Source: Microbacterium aurantiacum
GTDB lineage: Bacteria > Actinomycetota > Actinomycetes > Actinomycetales > Microbacteriaceae
DNA length: 64,000 nucleotides
Direction of reading: 5' to 3'
NCBI RefSeq assembly: GCF_002872075.1
Contig: NZ_PGGU01000016.1
Location: 548,508 to 612,507, forward strand
Numbering within the stretch: position 1 is the first letter of the stretch; the number at the start of each line of letters is the position of its first letter. Made by a program: the position numbers and the translations under genes. This document shows, one piece after another, positions 44,651 to 52,690 of the stretch. The notes beneath the pieces are model-generated. The model saw nothing but the letters and a program-made list of their open reading frames with translations. It was not told the DNA's origin and did no database searches.

Positions 44651-45193
44651 ATGGTAGTCATGACGACGGACCGGATGACACAGACGGATGCCGCGGGGCG
44701 ACACCGCATCCCTGGACCGCAGAGCCACGGCACGCACCGCCTCGCACCCTCGGCGCTGCGCTACCAGAACACGTCCGACATCATCCTCGCCGCCGTCGGC
44801 ACTCCCCTTCTCGCGGCTGCCACGCTGCTCATCCCCGACCTCACCTGGCGCCTCTGGATCCTCATCGGTCTGGCTTTCTTCACCGTCGTCGGACTCGTCA
44901 TCGACATCCCGTTCGTGAACAAATGGGAAGTGCGCAACACCTCGTACACGGTCACCCCAGAAGTCGTCTTCATCCGCCGCGGACTGCTCGTGCGCCGCAC
45001 CACCACACTCTCCACGGCGCAGATTCTCAACGTCGAGATCGTGCAGGGACCGCTGCTGCGGGCGTTCGATCTCGTCAAGGTGCGCTTCACCTGCATCGCC
45101 GACGTCGAAGGCATCACCGGCATCACCGAAGATGCCGCCCGCGAGATCCGCGACACCATCCTCTCTTCGCAGAACGGCACCGACCGTGTCTGA
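44651..45193 (+). CDS. PH-domain membrane protein (YdbS-like), putative bacteriocin immunity/secretion factor
   Basis: This 180-aa protein has a polar N terminus, two membrane helices (about 43-62 and 68-88) and a cytoplasmic bacterial PH (bPH2/DUF304) domain: VRNTSYTVTPEVVFIRRGLLVRRTTTLSTAQILNVEIVQGPLLRAFDLVKVRF. ATG 44651 is 6 nt after AGGA; ATG 44648 is too close. It overlaps the next gene by 8 bp. Paired bPH2 proteins accompany leaderless bacteriocin genes in Gram-positive bacteria. Here they probably give self-protection or aid export, but YdbS/YdbT pairs also exist without bacteriocins. Confidence 0.82.
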   Translation: MVVMTTDRMTQTDAAGRHRIPGPQSHGTHRLAPSALRYQNTSDIILAAVGTPLLAAATLLIPDLTWRLWILIGLAFFTVVGLVIDIPFVNKWEVRNTSYTVTPEVVFIRRGLLVRRTTTLSTAQILNVEIVQGPLLRAFDLVKVRFTCIADVEGITGITEDAAREIRDTILSSQNGTDRV

Positions 45194-46808
45194 GCGCGCT
45201 TCCGCTCCGACCGAGGCATCCGAGCGACTGCCGCTGTCCTATCTCGGCGCTTCGTATCTCGCCCATGCCGTCACCACGATCGGCACGGTCGTGGCCATCA
45301 CGGTGTTCCTCCTGAACCCGGATATCTGGCCCGGGCAGTGGGCCATCGCCGTCTTCGCCGCGATCTTCCTGTTCCGGATGATCGACCCCGTCTACGAGTG
45401 GGGCACGACCCGCATCCGCCTGTCGGCGCACGAACTCACCGTGACGAACGGCTTGATCAATCGCCGCACTCGCAGCATCCCGTGGCATGCCGTCCGCACG
45501 GTCGACAGCACGGCACCGTGGGCGCACCGGCTCTTCGGCCTCGTGCGGGTGCGCGTCGCGCAGGGAGGCGATCTCAGCACCCAGGTCACGCTCGCCGGCA
45601 TCACCCGCGAGTTGCGCGACACGATCCTCGAGTACTCGCGGGTGCCTGACACCGGCACCGTCGAACGTGATGCGGATGCGGATGCTGATCAGGCAGAGCA
45701 CGGCTCGCCGGTGCCGACCGCGCAGAACGCCGCCCCCGCTCGAACGGCTCGCGACGAAGCGAAGCATCGGCCCCAGAGTGCCATCGGCACCTCGGACAGC
45801 GTGCTCTACCGGGCGACGCTCCTGGATCTCATGGTCGCCAGCATCCTCTTCGGCCGCTTCGCCCTCATCGGCGTCGCGATCGCCTTCGCTCTCTACGAGC
45901 AGCTCGAAAGGTTCGGGCTCCTGGGAATCCTGACGTTCTTCCAGGGCGGAGGAGCGATCGGATTCGCGGTGTTCGTGGCGCTCGTGATCATCGGGATCGG
46001 CATCACCGCCAGCGTCGTCCGCTACGCGCGCCTGGAGGTGCGTCGTGCTTCCGACGGCGCCATCGTCGTCTCGTACGGACTGGTCGAGACGCACGAGCGC
46101 GCCATCGACACCGCCGCCATCACCGGGGTCGTGCTGCAGCGGAACATTCTCGAGATGCTCCTCGGACGGGTCCGGCTGGCTCTGCTCACCACCGACACCA
46201 GTCAGCAGTTCGGCACGAATCTCCTGCTGCCTTCGCTGCCCCGCAACACCGTCGCCCGCATCCTCGCTGCCGGGTTCGGCGACCGGGTGCCGGAGAGCAA
46301 CCTCGCCACTCGTCGCCGACTGCCACTGCTGCCCGCGCTCGTGTTCGTAGTCGTCACGGCTCTCGCATCTGCTCTCGGCTGGTGGCTGCACAGCACCGGC
46401 GTCGCCCTCGGGCTCGCGATCATCGCGGGACTGATCGCCTGGGCTGTCCTCGTCGTCTTCGCAAGGCCTCTCGTCACGCGGCTCGACTACGACACACCCC
46501 GCGGCACCGTCGCGCTGCGGGCGTTGTTCATCGTCGACCGCGAGACCTACCTCGATGCGCTGGCCATCCACCTCGTCAGCGGCACGGCCGTCGGTGGACG
46601 CACCCGATACGTCACCGTGCACTACTACGCGGGAGAGGCGCGTCAGCGCGGCAGCGTGTGGTTCTCCGAGCAGGAGATCGACGCGCTGCAGAACCGGCTC
46701 GGGGATCGCGAGCAGCGCGCGGACCGCATCCGCAGGGCGCGCGAGCACGCCGCCGCACGGCGGGAGGCGCTGAGCGAGATCGACGCGCTGGTCGGCACCA
46801 AGGAGTGA
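45186..46808 (+). CDS. PH-domain membrane protein (YdbT-like), two or more bPH2 domains
   Basis: This 540-aa membrane protein has helix pairs (about 20-65, 210-290 and 375-420) alternating with bPH2 domains. The first PH domain reads TRIRLSAHELTVTNGLINRRTRSIPWHAVRTVDSTAPWAHRLFGLVRVRVA. A central one begins VRRASDGAIVVSYGLVETHERAI, and a third basic region ends the chain. The start is GTG 45186, overlapping the YdbS-like stop. The domain order matches YdbT. It should form a complex with its partner and is the likely main immunity component. Confidence 0.82.
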   Translation: MSERASAPTEASERLPLSYLGASYLAHAVTTIGTVVAITVFLLNPDIWPGQWAIAVFAAIFLFRMIDPVYEWGTTRIRLSAHELTVTNGLINRRTRSIPWHAVRTVDSTAPWAHRLFGLVRVRVAQGGDLSTQVTLAGITRELRDTILEYSRVPDTGTVERDADADADQAEHGSPVPTAQNAAPARTARDEAKHRPQSAIGTSDSVLYRATLLDLMVASILFGRFALIGVAIAFALYEQLERFGLLGILTFFQGGGAIGFAVFVALVIIGIGITASVVRYARLEVRRASDGAIVVSYGLVETHERAIDTAAITGVVLQRNILEMLLGRVRLALLTTDTSQQFGTNLLLPSLPRNTVARILAAGFGDRVPESNLATRRRLPLLPALVFVVVTALASALGWWLHSTGVALGLAIIAGLIAWAVLVVFARPLVTRLDYDTPRGTVALRALFIVDRETYLDALAIHLVSGTAVGGRTRYVTVHYYAGEARQRGSVWFSEQEIDALQNRLGDREQRADRIRRAREHAAARREALSEIDALVGTKE

Positions 46809-46817
46809 GCGGCGTCG

Positions 46818-47480
46818 TCAGGTGATGTCGACGAGGCCGGCCTTGGCGGCCTTGACGAGCACCTGAACGCGGTCGCGCACGTTCCACTTGGTCATGATGC
46901 GGCGCAGATGCGACTTGACCGTCGCCTCCGACAGGAAGAGCCGCTGGGCGATCTCGGCGTTGGACATGCCGTCCGCGAGCAGCTGGATGACATGCTGCTC
47001 ACGCTGTGAGACCGTCTCCGACGCGCTGAGCGGAACCGACGCCGGCACTGCGGCGTGCTTCGATACGGAACGGACCAGCTCCTGCGCGACAGAGGGCGAG
47101 AGCACGTAGCCACCCTCCTGGGCGTTCCGGATCGCCGACACGATCTGGTCGGGCTCGGTGTCCTTGACGAGGAAGCCGACGGCGCCGGCGCTCAGCGCCT
47201 CGATCACCGCGTCATCCGAGCTGTACGTCGTCACGGCGATCACCCGGGTACCCGGTACCTGTTCGCCGAGCTGCCGGATGGCGGTCAGACCGTCTCCTCC
47301 CGGCATCCGGAGGTCCATCAGCACCACATCCGGCTGCAGCTCGAGGCACCGGGCGACGGCGGACGGCCCGTCCTGCGCCTCGCCGACCACGCACATGCTC
47401 GGGGCGGTGTCGACGAAGATCGTGAGCGCGCGCCGGACGAGAGCCTCGTCATCGACGATGAGTACACGGACGTCACGCAC
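46818..47480 (-). CDS. NarL/LuxR-type response regulator
   Basis: This 220-aa protein has a receiver domain (3-120; VLIVDDE acidic pocket, phospho-Asp in LMDLRMPGG, Lys in VKDTE) and a LuxR helix-turn-helix (150-212; SQREQHVIQLLADGMSNAEIAQRLFLSEATVKSHLRRIMTKW). GTG 47480 is chosen because TAAACT ends 6 nt upstream; GTG 47486 directly abuts that box. It is divergent from the sensor kinase and converges on the PH operon with a 9-bp gap. Confidence 0.92.
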   Translation of the reverse strand: MRDVRVLIVDDEALVRRALTIFVDTAPSMCVVGEAQDGPSAVARCLELQPDVVLMDLRMPGGDGLTAIRQLGEQVPGTRVIAVTTYSSDDAVIEALSAGAVGFLVKDTEPDQIVSAIRNAQEGGYVLSPSVAQELVRSVSKHAAVPASVPLSASETVSQREQHVIQLLADGMSNAEIAQRLFLSEATVKSHLRRIMTKWNVRDRVQVLVKAAKAGLVDIT

Positions 47481-47486
47481 GTGCAC

Positions 47487-47492
47487 AGTTTA
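47487..47492 (-). promoter_or_regulatory. -10 box TAAACT, leaderless start
   Basis: On the minus strand, it ends 6 nt before GTG 47480, which decides between two in-frame GTG codons. Confidence 0.5.
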
Positions 47493-47515
47493 GGCAACCG
47501 GGTGACGAGAACACA

Positions 47516-47531
47516 TGGGGAGATGTCCCCA
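47516..47531. promoter_or_regulatory. palindrome TGGGGA-GATG-TCCCCA
   Basis: A perfect 6+4+6 inverted repeat between the divergent response regulator and kinase genes. It may be a binding site for the regulator. Confidence 0.35.
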
Positions 47532-47671
47532 GGTCCCGGCGGAGCACCGCAGCGGACCGGTCGTGATCGAGAATGCGTCGAAAGGATGAATCGGCCGGCG
47601 ACCGCTCCGTGCCAGGATCATGCATGGCGGATCGGATCGGTCGGCTATCGGAACACCCGAAGGAGAGTGCC

Positions 47672-47746
47672 GTGATCTTCATCGTCCCCGTCAAACCGAG
47701 CCAGATGTGGCCACTCATCTGTCAGTGGCTGCGGATCTGTCACTGA
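47672..47746 (+). CDS. possible 24-aa leader peptide ahead of the sensor kinase
   Basis: GTG 47672 follows an excellent GAAGGAGAG site (GGAG 6 nt upstream) and opens a 24-codon frame rich in Trp, Cys and Ile that stops at TGA 47744-47746, inside the 5' end of the kinase frame. No comparable ribosome site precedes any kinase start. It may couple translation or mark the true mRNA 5' region. It could also be fortuitous. Confidence 0.35.
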   Translation: MIFIVPVKPSQMWPLICQWLRICH

Positions 47747-48921
47747 GCGAGGACCGCCCGGTCGCACTGCTGCGACCGGGAACGGCGCTCCGCGTCGACT
47801 TCTGGACGTTCATCCCGCTGGCGCGCTCGGTGCGGATCGTGCTGGTCATCCTCGTCTCGGTGACCGCGGTGACCGAGGCGTTGCTGCGCGCGTCGGGCGA
47901 GCTGGGCGGAGGGGCGCTCTCGTTCGCGTCGTCGTTGCTGGTCACCTTCAGTCTGCTGCTGATGGCCTGGTCTCCGCCGGTCTCGGCCTCCGCTCTTCTC
48001 CTCGCCGGCTTCGTAGCCGTCGCCGCAGGGGAGGGTGGGAGCTATCTCACCGCGCTCTCGGCCGGCGTCGGACTCGTCCTCTTCACCTGCAGCGTGGGCC
48101 TCTCGTTCGCGTTCTGCGCGGCGGCCCTGGCGTGGATCGTCACCATCACCGTGATCCCACCGGGGCTCCGCACCGGCGGCGTGCTCACGGTGTTCGTGAT
48201 CGCCCTGCTGTCGGCGGTCGTCGGCCGGGGCATCCGGATGGTCGTGGACCGCAACAACTTCCTGCGACGGGAGCTCGATTCGCAGTCGGAGCGGCTCGAG
48301 CTCGAGCTGCAGGCCGAGCGGAACCGCATCGCCGATGAACTCCACGACGTCATCGCCCACGACATCGCCATCGTCGCCATGCACGCCAGGGTGCTCGAGC
48401 GCTCGGACGACGCCGCAGTGCGTTCCGCTTCGCAGCGGGCGATCTCGGATGCCGCAGGGCAGGCGCTCGCCGACACGCGGCGCATCCTTCATCTGATCCA
48501 CGGCAGTGCGGAGGTCCCGGAACCCTCTCGCGCCGCGACAGCCGACATCCGCACGGTCCTCGGCGAGCTGGAAGAAGAGCTGCGTGCCCTCGGCGACGAC
48601 GTCGTGCTCGAGATCACCGACGGGCCTGCGCTCGCGAAGAGCATCGATGCAGCGCTCGCGCGGGTCGCCCGCGAGGCCGTCATGAACATCATCAAGCACT
48701 CGGCGTCGCCGCGCACGGTCGTGCTGCTGCTGACGTTCCCCCGCGACACCGTGACGCTGCGCGTCGTGAACAGCCCGCATCACCCGGGCACGCCCTCTCT
48801 CTCGTCATCCGGGTTCGGTCTCGCACGACTCAGGGAACGGGCGGAACTCCTCGGCGGGACCTTCCGTGCCGGCGCGGCCGAGGGAGTCTGGTCCGTGGTC
48901 GCGACTCTGCCGCAGCGCTGA
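47707..48921 (+). CDS. sensor histidine kinase (HisKA_3 type)
   Basis: A roughly 404-aa kinase with four to six N-terminal helices (about 35-170), HisKA_3 with phospho-acceptor His in RNRIADELHDVIAHD and an HATPase_c domain (REAVMNIIKHSA N-box; SSGFGLARLRERAELLGG G-box). It pairs with the divergent NarL-type regulator. The start is uncertain: GTG 47707 or GTG 47725, neither with a clear ribosome site; the frame is open upstream to 47620. Confidence 0.85.
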   Translation: MATHLSVAADLSLSEDRPVALLRPGTALRVDFWTFIPLARSVRIVLVILVSVTAVTEALLRASGELGGGALSFASSLLVTFSLLLMAWSPPVSASALLLAGFVAVAAGEGGSYLTALSAGVGLVLFTCSVGLSFAFCAAALAWIVTITVIPPGLRTGGVLTVFVIALLSAVVGRGIRMVVDRNNFLRRELDSQSERLELELQAERNRIADELHDVIAHDIAIVAMHARVLERSDDAAVRSASQRAISDAAGQALADTRRILHLIHGSAEVPEPSRAATADIRTVLGELEEELRALGDDVVLEITDGPALAKSIDAALARVAREAVMNIIKHSASPRTVVLLLTFPRDTVTLRVVNSPHHPGTPSLSSSGFGLARLRERAELLGGTFRAGAAEGVWSVVATLPQR

Positions 48922-48988
48922 GCCGAGAGGATTCCGCGTCATGCCGTGGGCCTGCGGGGCATGCAAGAGGGGGCGCCGACGGTGCGCG

Positions 48989-49074
48989 GTTCATAACTCA
49001 GGAAGATCGAGTTGTTTCTTGCCGAATCAGCCCGCTGTGCGGGTCACGGCGGGCAGTCTTCCTGAGTTGTGAAC
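48989..49074. repeat. palindromic element with 18-bp terminal inverted repeats
   Basis: GTTCATAACTCAGGAAGA (48989-49006) is inverted at 49057-49074 with one T/C difference that pairs as U-G in plus-strand RNA. The interior holds a CCCGC/GCGGG hairpin. Size, layout and the GTTCAYAACTC ends match the element at 44057-44146. It lies between the convergent kinase and rnhA genes. Confidence 0.7.
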
Positions 49075-49086
49075 GTCGACCGAGGC

Positions 49087-49860
49087 TCAGATCAGCCGGC
49101 GCAGCGCTTCCTCGAGGGAGGTGCCCTGGGCGGCGGCGCGATCCTGCAGTCGGGCGTGCTCCGGCCCGGAGAGCGTGAGGCGCACCTCGATCGGATCCGC
49201 CGAGGGAGCGTCGAGTCCGTCGAGGAGATCGGCCGTCTCTGCCCAGAGCGGTTCCGCGGTTGCGCGGGGGGCGGATGCCGCGGGCCGCTGCTGCGAGACG
49301 GCGGCATGGTCAGTCGAACTCGCGGCGTCCGGTCGCCCGGTGGTGGCCCCGGCCGCGACGGCGGTCGATGCGGCGACCACGGCTCCCGCGCCGGCGGCGT
49401 TCACGAATCCCGGTCCGCGGCGCGGCTCGATCTTTTGCTGATAGGCCTTCGCTGCAGCGTTCGCCCGCTCATCGGCGGCCTCGTTCAGCGGATGGCCGGC
49501 GTGCCCCTTCACCCACTGGAATTCGATGTCGCGTCCGCGGATCTCGACATCGAGGGCCTCCATCAGCTCGCGGTTGAGCACGGGCCCGCCGTCGGACTTG
49601 CGCCAGCCCTTGCGTTTCCAGCCCGGCATCCACTTCGTGATCGAGTCGATCACGTACTTGCTGTCGCACTCGATCACGAGCTTCTCGTCGCTGCCCGCCG
49701 TCGCCCGCAGCAGTTCGAGCACGGCCTGCAGTTCACCCTGGTTGTTCGTGCCGTGCGGTGATCCGCCGGCCGCCCAGTTCTCGTCGTCGATGTACCAGGC
49801 CCAGCCGTTGGGGCCGGGGTTGCCCAGGGCGGAGCCGTCTGCGGCGGCGGTGATCGTCAT
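49087..49860 (-). CDS. rnhA: ribonuclease HI with C-terminal extension
   Basis: This 257-aa enzyme has an RNase HI domain (1-145) that cuts the RNA strand of RNA-DNA hybrids. The acidic residues are in place: Asp in AADGSALGNPGP, Glu in NNQGELQAV, Asp in ECDSKYV and Asp in NEAADERAN. An Ala-rich linker (160-205) leads to a 45-residue tail, IEVRLTLSGPEHARLQDRAAAQGTSLEEALRRLI, which resembles a ribbon-helix-helix motif. Leaderless promoter TACGGT. Confidence 0.92.
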   Translation of the reverse strand: MTITAAADGSALGNPGPNGWAWYIDDENWAAGGSPHGTNNQGELQAVLELLRATAGSDEKLVIECDSKYVIDSITKWMPGWKRKGWRKSDGGPVLNRELMEALDVEIRGRDIEFQWVKGHAGHPLNEAADERANAAAKAYQQKIEPRRGPGFVNAAGAGAVVAASTAVAAGATTGRPDAASSTDHAAVSQQRPAASAPRATAEPLWAETADLLDGLDAPSADPIEVRLTLSGPEHARLQDRAAAQGTSLEEALRRLI

Positions 49861-49866
49861 CCCTCA

Positions 49867-49872
49867 ACCGTA
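49867..49872 (-). promoter_or_regulatory. -10 box TACGGT, leaderless start
   Basis: On the minus strand, it ends 6 nt before ATG 49860. Confidence 0.4.
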
Positions 49873-49928
49873 ACGGTGGCCGGGTGGTCGCCGCGGCGCG
49901 TCGGGGTGCGCGCTTCCCGCGGAGAATC

Positions 49929-49973
49929 GCACCTTCTTCGGAGGAATCCTGCGGATTCGTCCGAAGAAGGTGC
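49929..49973. repeat. 14-bp inverted repeat hairpin
   Basis: GCACCTTCTTCGGA (49929-49942) is perfectly inverted at 49960-49973, with an inner GAATCC/GGATTC pair and outer GCGCG/CGCGC arms. It sits between two minus-strand genes, so it may terminate the upstream small gene. Confidence 0.55.
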
Positions 49974-50010
49974 AGAAGTCCGAAGAACGCGCAGGTGGCG
50001 CCTCGCGCGC

Positions 50011-50238
50011 TCAGTCCTCCGGATGCTCCGGCTCGGCGTTCTCGATCACGACCGCCTCCGGAGCTGGTGGCGCGACCGGGAAGACGATCGAGCTGACCGA
50101 AGCGCCGAGCCCGACCGTCAGCGGATCGACCGATGAGGTCGACAGCGTGTCGACCTGATCTTCGTCACCGCGCGGCTCGGCGGGGAGGCCGGCCCACACG
50201 TTCTCCTGCTCTTCCGGGCGATTCTGGAACAGTCCCAT
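50011..50238 (-). CDS. small acidic hypothetical protein
   Basis: This 75-aa protein begins MGLFQNRPEEQENVWAGLPAEP and ends in an acidic Pro/Glu-rich tail. There is no known domain, membrane helix or Cys. ATG 50238 is preferred; upstream in-frame codons lie in a poorly conserved-looking Arg-rich stretch. It lies 35 bp downstream of the thiolase gene on the same strand. Confidence 0.6.
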   Translation of the reverse strand: MGLFQNRPEEQENVWAGLPAEPRGDEDQVDTLSTSSVDPLTVGLGASVSSIVFPVAPPAPEAVVIENAEPEHPED

Positions 50239-50273
50239 GAGTCCATTGTGCGCCGCTTCCGCGGCAGCCGCTC

Positions 50274-51416
50274 TCAGAGAAGTTCGTACACGGTGGCGTT
50301 GGCCATGCCGCCGCCCTCGCACATCGTCTGCAGCCCGTAGCGGATGTCGTTCGCACGCATGTGGTGCAGCAGCGTCGTGGTGAGCCGCGCTCCGGATGCT
50401 CCGAGCGGATGCCCGAGTGCGATCGCACCGCCGCGCGGGTTGACCTTCGCCGGATCGGCGCCGGTCTCGTGCAGCCAGGCGCCGATCACGGAGGCGAATG
50501 CCTCGTTGACCTCGAACGCCCCGATGTCGTCGACCGAGAGCCCTGCGCGCTGCAGCACCTTCGCGGTCGCCGCGATCGGACCGGTCAGCATCATGATCGG
50601 ATCCGACCCCACCACCGCGACGCTGTGCACGCGCGCGATCGGAGTGAGCCCGAGAGCGGCAGCCTTCGCGCTCGTCATCATGAGCACCGCGGCCGCACCG
50701 TCGGAGATCTGCGAGGCATTGCCTGCGGTGATCAGCCCGTTCTCGATGAACGGGCTCGGCAGGGTCGCCAGCTTCTCGAGCGTGCTCCCGGGACGGATGC
50801 CCTGATCCGACACCACATCACCGACCGGGACGATCTCGTCGTCGAAGAGGCCGCGCTGCGCAGCATCCGCCGCCTTCGCATGCGACTCGACGGCGATGCT
50901 GTCCAGCTCCGACCGGCTGAGCCCCCACTTGGCAGCGATCAGCTCGGCGCCGACGCCCTGGTTGCCCAGATCGGGGTAGCGCTCGTGCATGAGCGTCCCG
51001 AAGGGATCGAGGCCGCCCGTGCTGGAGAACATGGGTGTGCGCGACATCACCTCGACGCCGCCCGCGATCACGACATCCGCGTATCCGGCGATGAGGGATG
51101 CCGCGGCATCCTGGATCGCCTGCTGCGAGGAGCCGCACTGCCGATCGACCGTTCGCCCGGGGACCGACTCGGGGAGTCCTGCCGCGAGCACGGCGTTGCG
51201 ACCGACGTTGAACGACTGCTCGCCGACCTGCGACACGCATCCCCAGATGACGTCGTCGATCAGTGCCGGATCGATTCCAGTCGAGGCGATGAGCGCGCGG
51301 ATCGGGTAGGTGGACAGATCGACCGAATGGATGCCGGACAGCGAGCCCTTGTCGGGTTTGCCGACACCGACGGCGGTGCGTTTGGCGGCGACGATGACCG
51401 CGTCATTCGTGCTCAT
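50274..51416 (-). CDS. acetyl-CoA C-acyltransferase (thiolase)
   Basis: This 380-aa thiolase has the acylated Cys in VDRQCGSSQQAI (near 90), the active-site His in GGAIALGHPLGASGAR and the second Cys in MCEGGGMANA. It makes or cleaves beta-ketoacyl-CoA in fatty-acid or branched-chain degradation. It is transcribed separately from the acyl-CoA dehydrogenase upstream, from a leaderless TAGGCT promoter. Confidence 0.93.
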   Translation of the reverse strand: MSTNDAVIVAAKRTAVGVGKPDKGSLSGIHSVDLSTYPIRALIASTGIDPALIDDVIWGCVSQVGEQSFNVGRNAVLAAGLPESVPGRTVDRQCGSSQQAIQDAAASLIAGYADVVIAGGVEVMSRTPMFSSTGGLDPFGTLMHERYPDLGNQGVGAELIAAKWGLSRSELDSIAVESHAKAADAAQRGLFDDEIVPVGDVVSDQGIRPGSTLEKLATLPSPFIENGLITAGNASQISDGAAAVLMMTSAKAAALGLTPIARVHSVAVVGSDPIMMLTGPIAATAKVLQRAGLSVDDIGAFEVNEAFASVIGAWLHETGADPAKVNPRGGAIALGHPLGASGARLTTTLLHHMRANDIRYGLQTMCEGGGMANATVYELL

Positions 51417-51423
51417 GAGGGCG

Positions 51424-51429
51424 AGCCTA
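51424..51429 (-). promoter_or_regulatory. -10 box TAGGCT, leaderless start
   Basis: On the minus strand, it ends 7 nt before ATG 51416. Confidence 0.45.
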
Positions 51430-51438
51430 CTCGCGGAT

Positions 51439-52596
51439 TCAGAGCCCGAGGCCGCGCGCGATGAGCATGAGCTGCACCTCGCTGGTGCCTTCGCCGATCT
51501 CGAGGATCTTCGAGTCGCGGTAGTGCCGGGCGACCGGGTACTCGTTCATGAATCCGTTGCCGCCGAAGATCTGGGTCGCATCGCGGGAGTTGTCCATCGC
51601 GGCCTCGCTCGCGACGAGCTTCGCGATCGCGGCCTCCTGCTTGAACGGCTTCCCGGCGAGCAGGAGGGCTGCCGCCTGGTAGTACGCGCGGCGTGCGACG
51701 TGAGCGCGGGCCTCCATACGGGCGATCTTGAAGGCGATGGCCTGGTGGCTGCCGATGTTCGTGCCGAACGCCCGGCGCTCCTTGGAGTAGCGGACGCTCT
51801 CGTCGACGCATCCCTGCGCGGCGCCGACCGCGAGGGCGGCGATCGCGATGCGTCCCTCGTCGAGGATGCGCAGGAAGTTCGCGTAGCCGCGGCCGCGCTC
51901 GCCGAGGAGGTTCTCCCGCGGGATCCGCAGGTCGTCGAAGGCGAGGCCGTGGGTGTCGGAGGCGTTCCAGCCGACCTTGTCGTAGGGCGGGGCGACGGTG
52001 AGTCCCGGGGTTCCCGCGGGCACGAGGAACGTGGAGATCTCCTTGCCTTTGGCTGTTTCGCCGGTCACGGCGGTGATCGTGATGAGCGAGGTGATGTCGG
52101 TGCCCGAGTTCGTGATGAACTGCTTGCTGCCGTTGACCACCCACTCGTCGTCGTCTTCCTTCGCGGTGGTGCGGGTGCCGCTGGCGTCGCTGCCGGCATC
52201 CGGTTCGGTGAGGCCGAAGGCGCCGAGCTTCTCACCCGAGGCGAGCTGCGGGAGCCACTGCTGCTTCTGCTCCTCGGTGCCGAAGCGGAACACCGGCATC
52301 GCGCCGAGCGAGACGCCGGCCTCGAGCGTGATCGCGACGCTCTGGTCGACCTTCGCGATCTCCTCCAGAGCGAGGCAGAGGGCGAAGTAGTCTCCGCCCA
52401 TGCCGCCGTACTCCTCGGGGAAGGGCAGGCCGAACAGGCCCATCTCGGCCATGCCGGCGACGACCTCGTAGGGGAACGAGTGCTCCCGGTCGTGCCGGGC
52501 CGACACCGGGGCGACGACCTCGTTGGTGAAGTCGCGCACTGCGGCGGACAGCTCGCGGTACTCGTCGGGAAGCTCGGACTGAAGCGACTCGGACAT
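51439..52596 (-). CDS. acyl-CoA dehydrogenase
   Basis: This 385-aa FAD enzyme has the three-part N-terminal, beta and C-terminal architecture: FGLTEPDAGSDASGTRTTA substrate loop and a C-terminal FGGNGFMNEYPVARHYRDSKILEIGEGTSEVQ. The Glu of EGTSE sits where medium-chain enzymes have their catalytic base, unlike classical isovaleryl-CoA dehydrogenases, which use a Glu elsewhere. It is divergent from a TetR gene across an operator, and resembles FadE19 of the mycobacterial leucine cluster by context. GGGG-rich ribosome site before ATG 52596. Confidence 0.93.
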   Translation of the reverse strand: MSESLQSELPDEYRELSAAVRDFTNEVVAPVSARHDREHSFPYEVVAGMAEMGLFGLPFPEEYGGMGGDYFALCLALEEIAKVDQSVAITLEAGVSLGAMPVFRFGTEEQKQQWLPQLASGEKLGAFGLTEPDAGSDASGTRTTAKEDDDEWVVNGSKQFITNSGTDITSLITITAVTGETAKGKEISTFLVPAGTPGLTVAPPYDKVGWNASDTHGLAFDDLRIPRENLLGERGRGYANFLRILDEGRIAIAALAVGAAQGCVDESVRYSKERRAFGTNIGSHQAIAFKIARMEARAHVARRAYYQAAALLLAGKPFKQEAAIAKLVASEAAMDNSRDATQIFGGNGFMNEYPVARHYRDSKILEIGEGTSEVQLMLIARGLGL

Positions 52597-52626
52597 GGGA
52601 CCCCTCGGGCGCGTTTGGTGAACGGT

Positions 52627-52651
52627 CGATAACTGAAACTTAAGGTTATCG
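52627..52651. promoter_or_regulatory. TetR operator between divergent dehydrogenase and regulator
   Basis: CGATAAC (52627-52633) is inverted as GTTATCG (52645-52651), in the 94-bp divergent spacer. Confidence 0.6.
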
Positions 52652-52678
52652 AGCGTTTACCGGAATGTCCAGGGGCGG

Positions 52679-52684
52679 TAGCAT
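52679..52684 (+). promoter_or_regulatory. -10 box TAGCAT, leaderless start
   Basis: Ends 6 nt before GTG 52691, favouring GTG over the following ATG. Confidence 0.45.
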
Positions 52685-52690
52685 CGGGAC

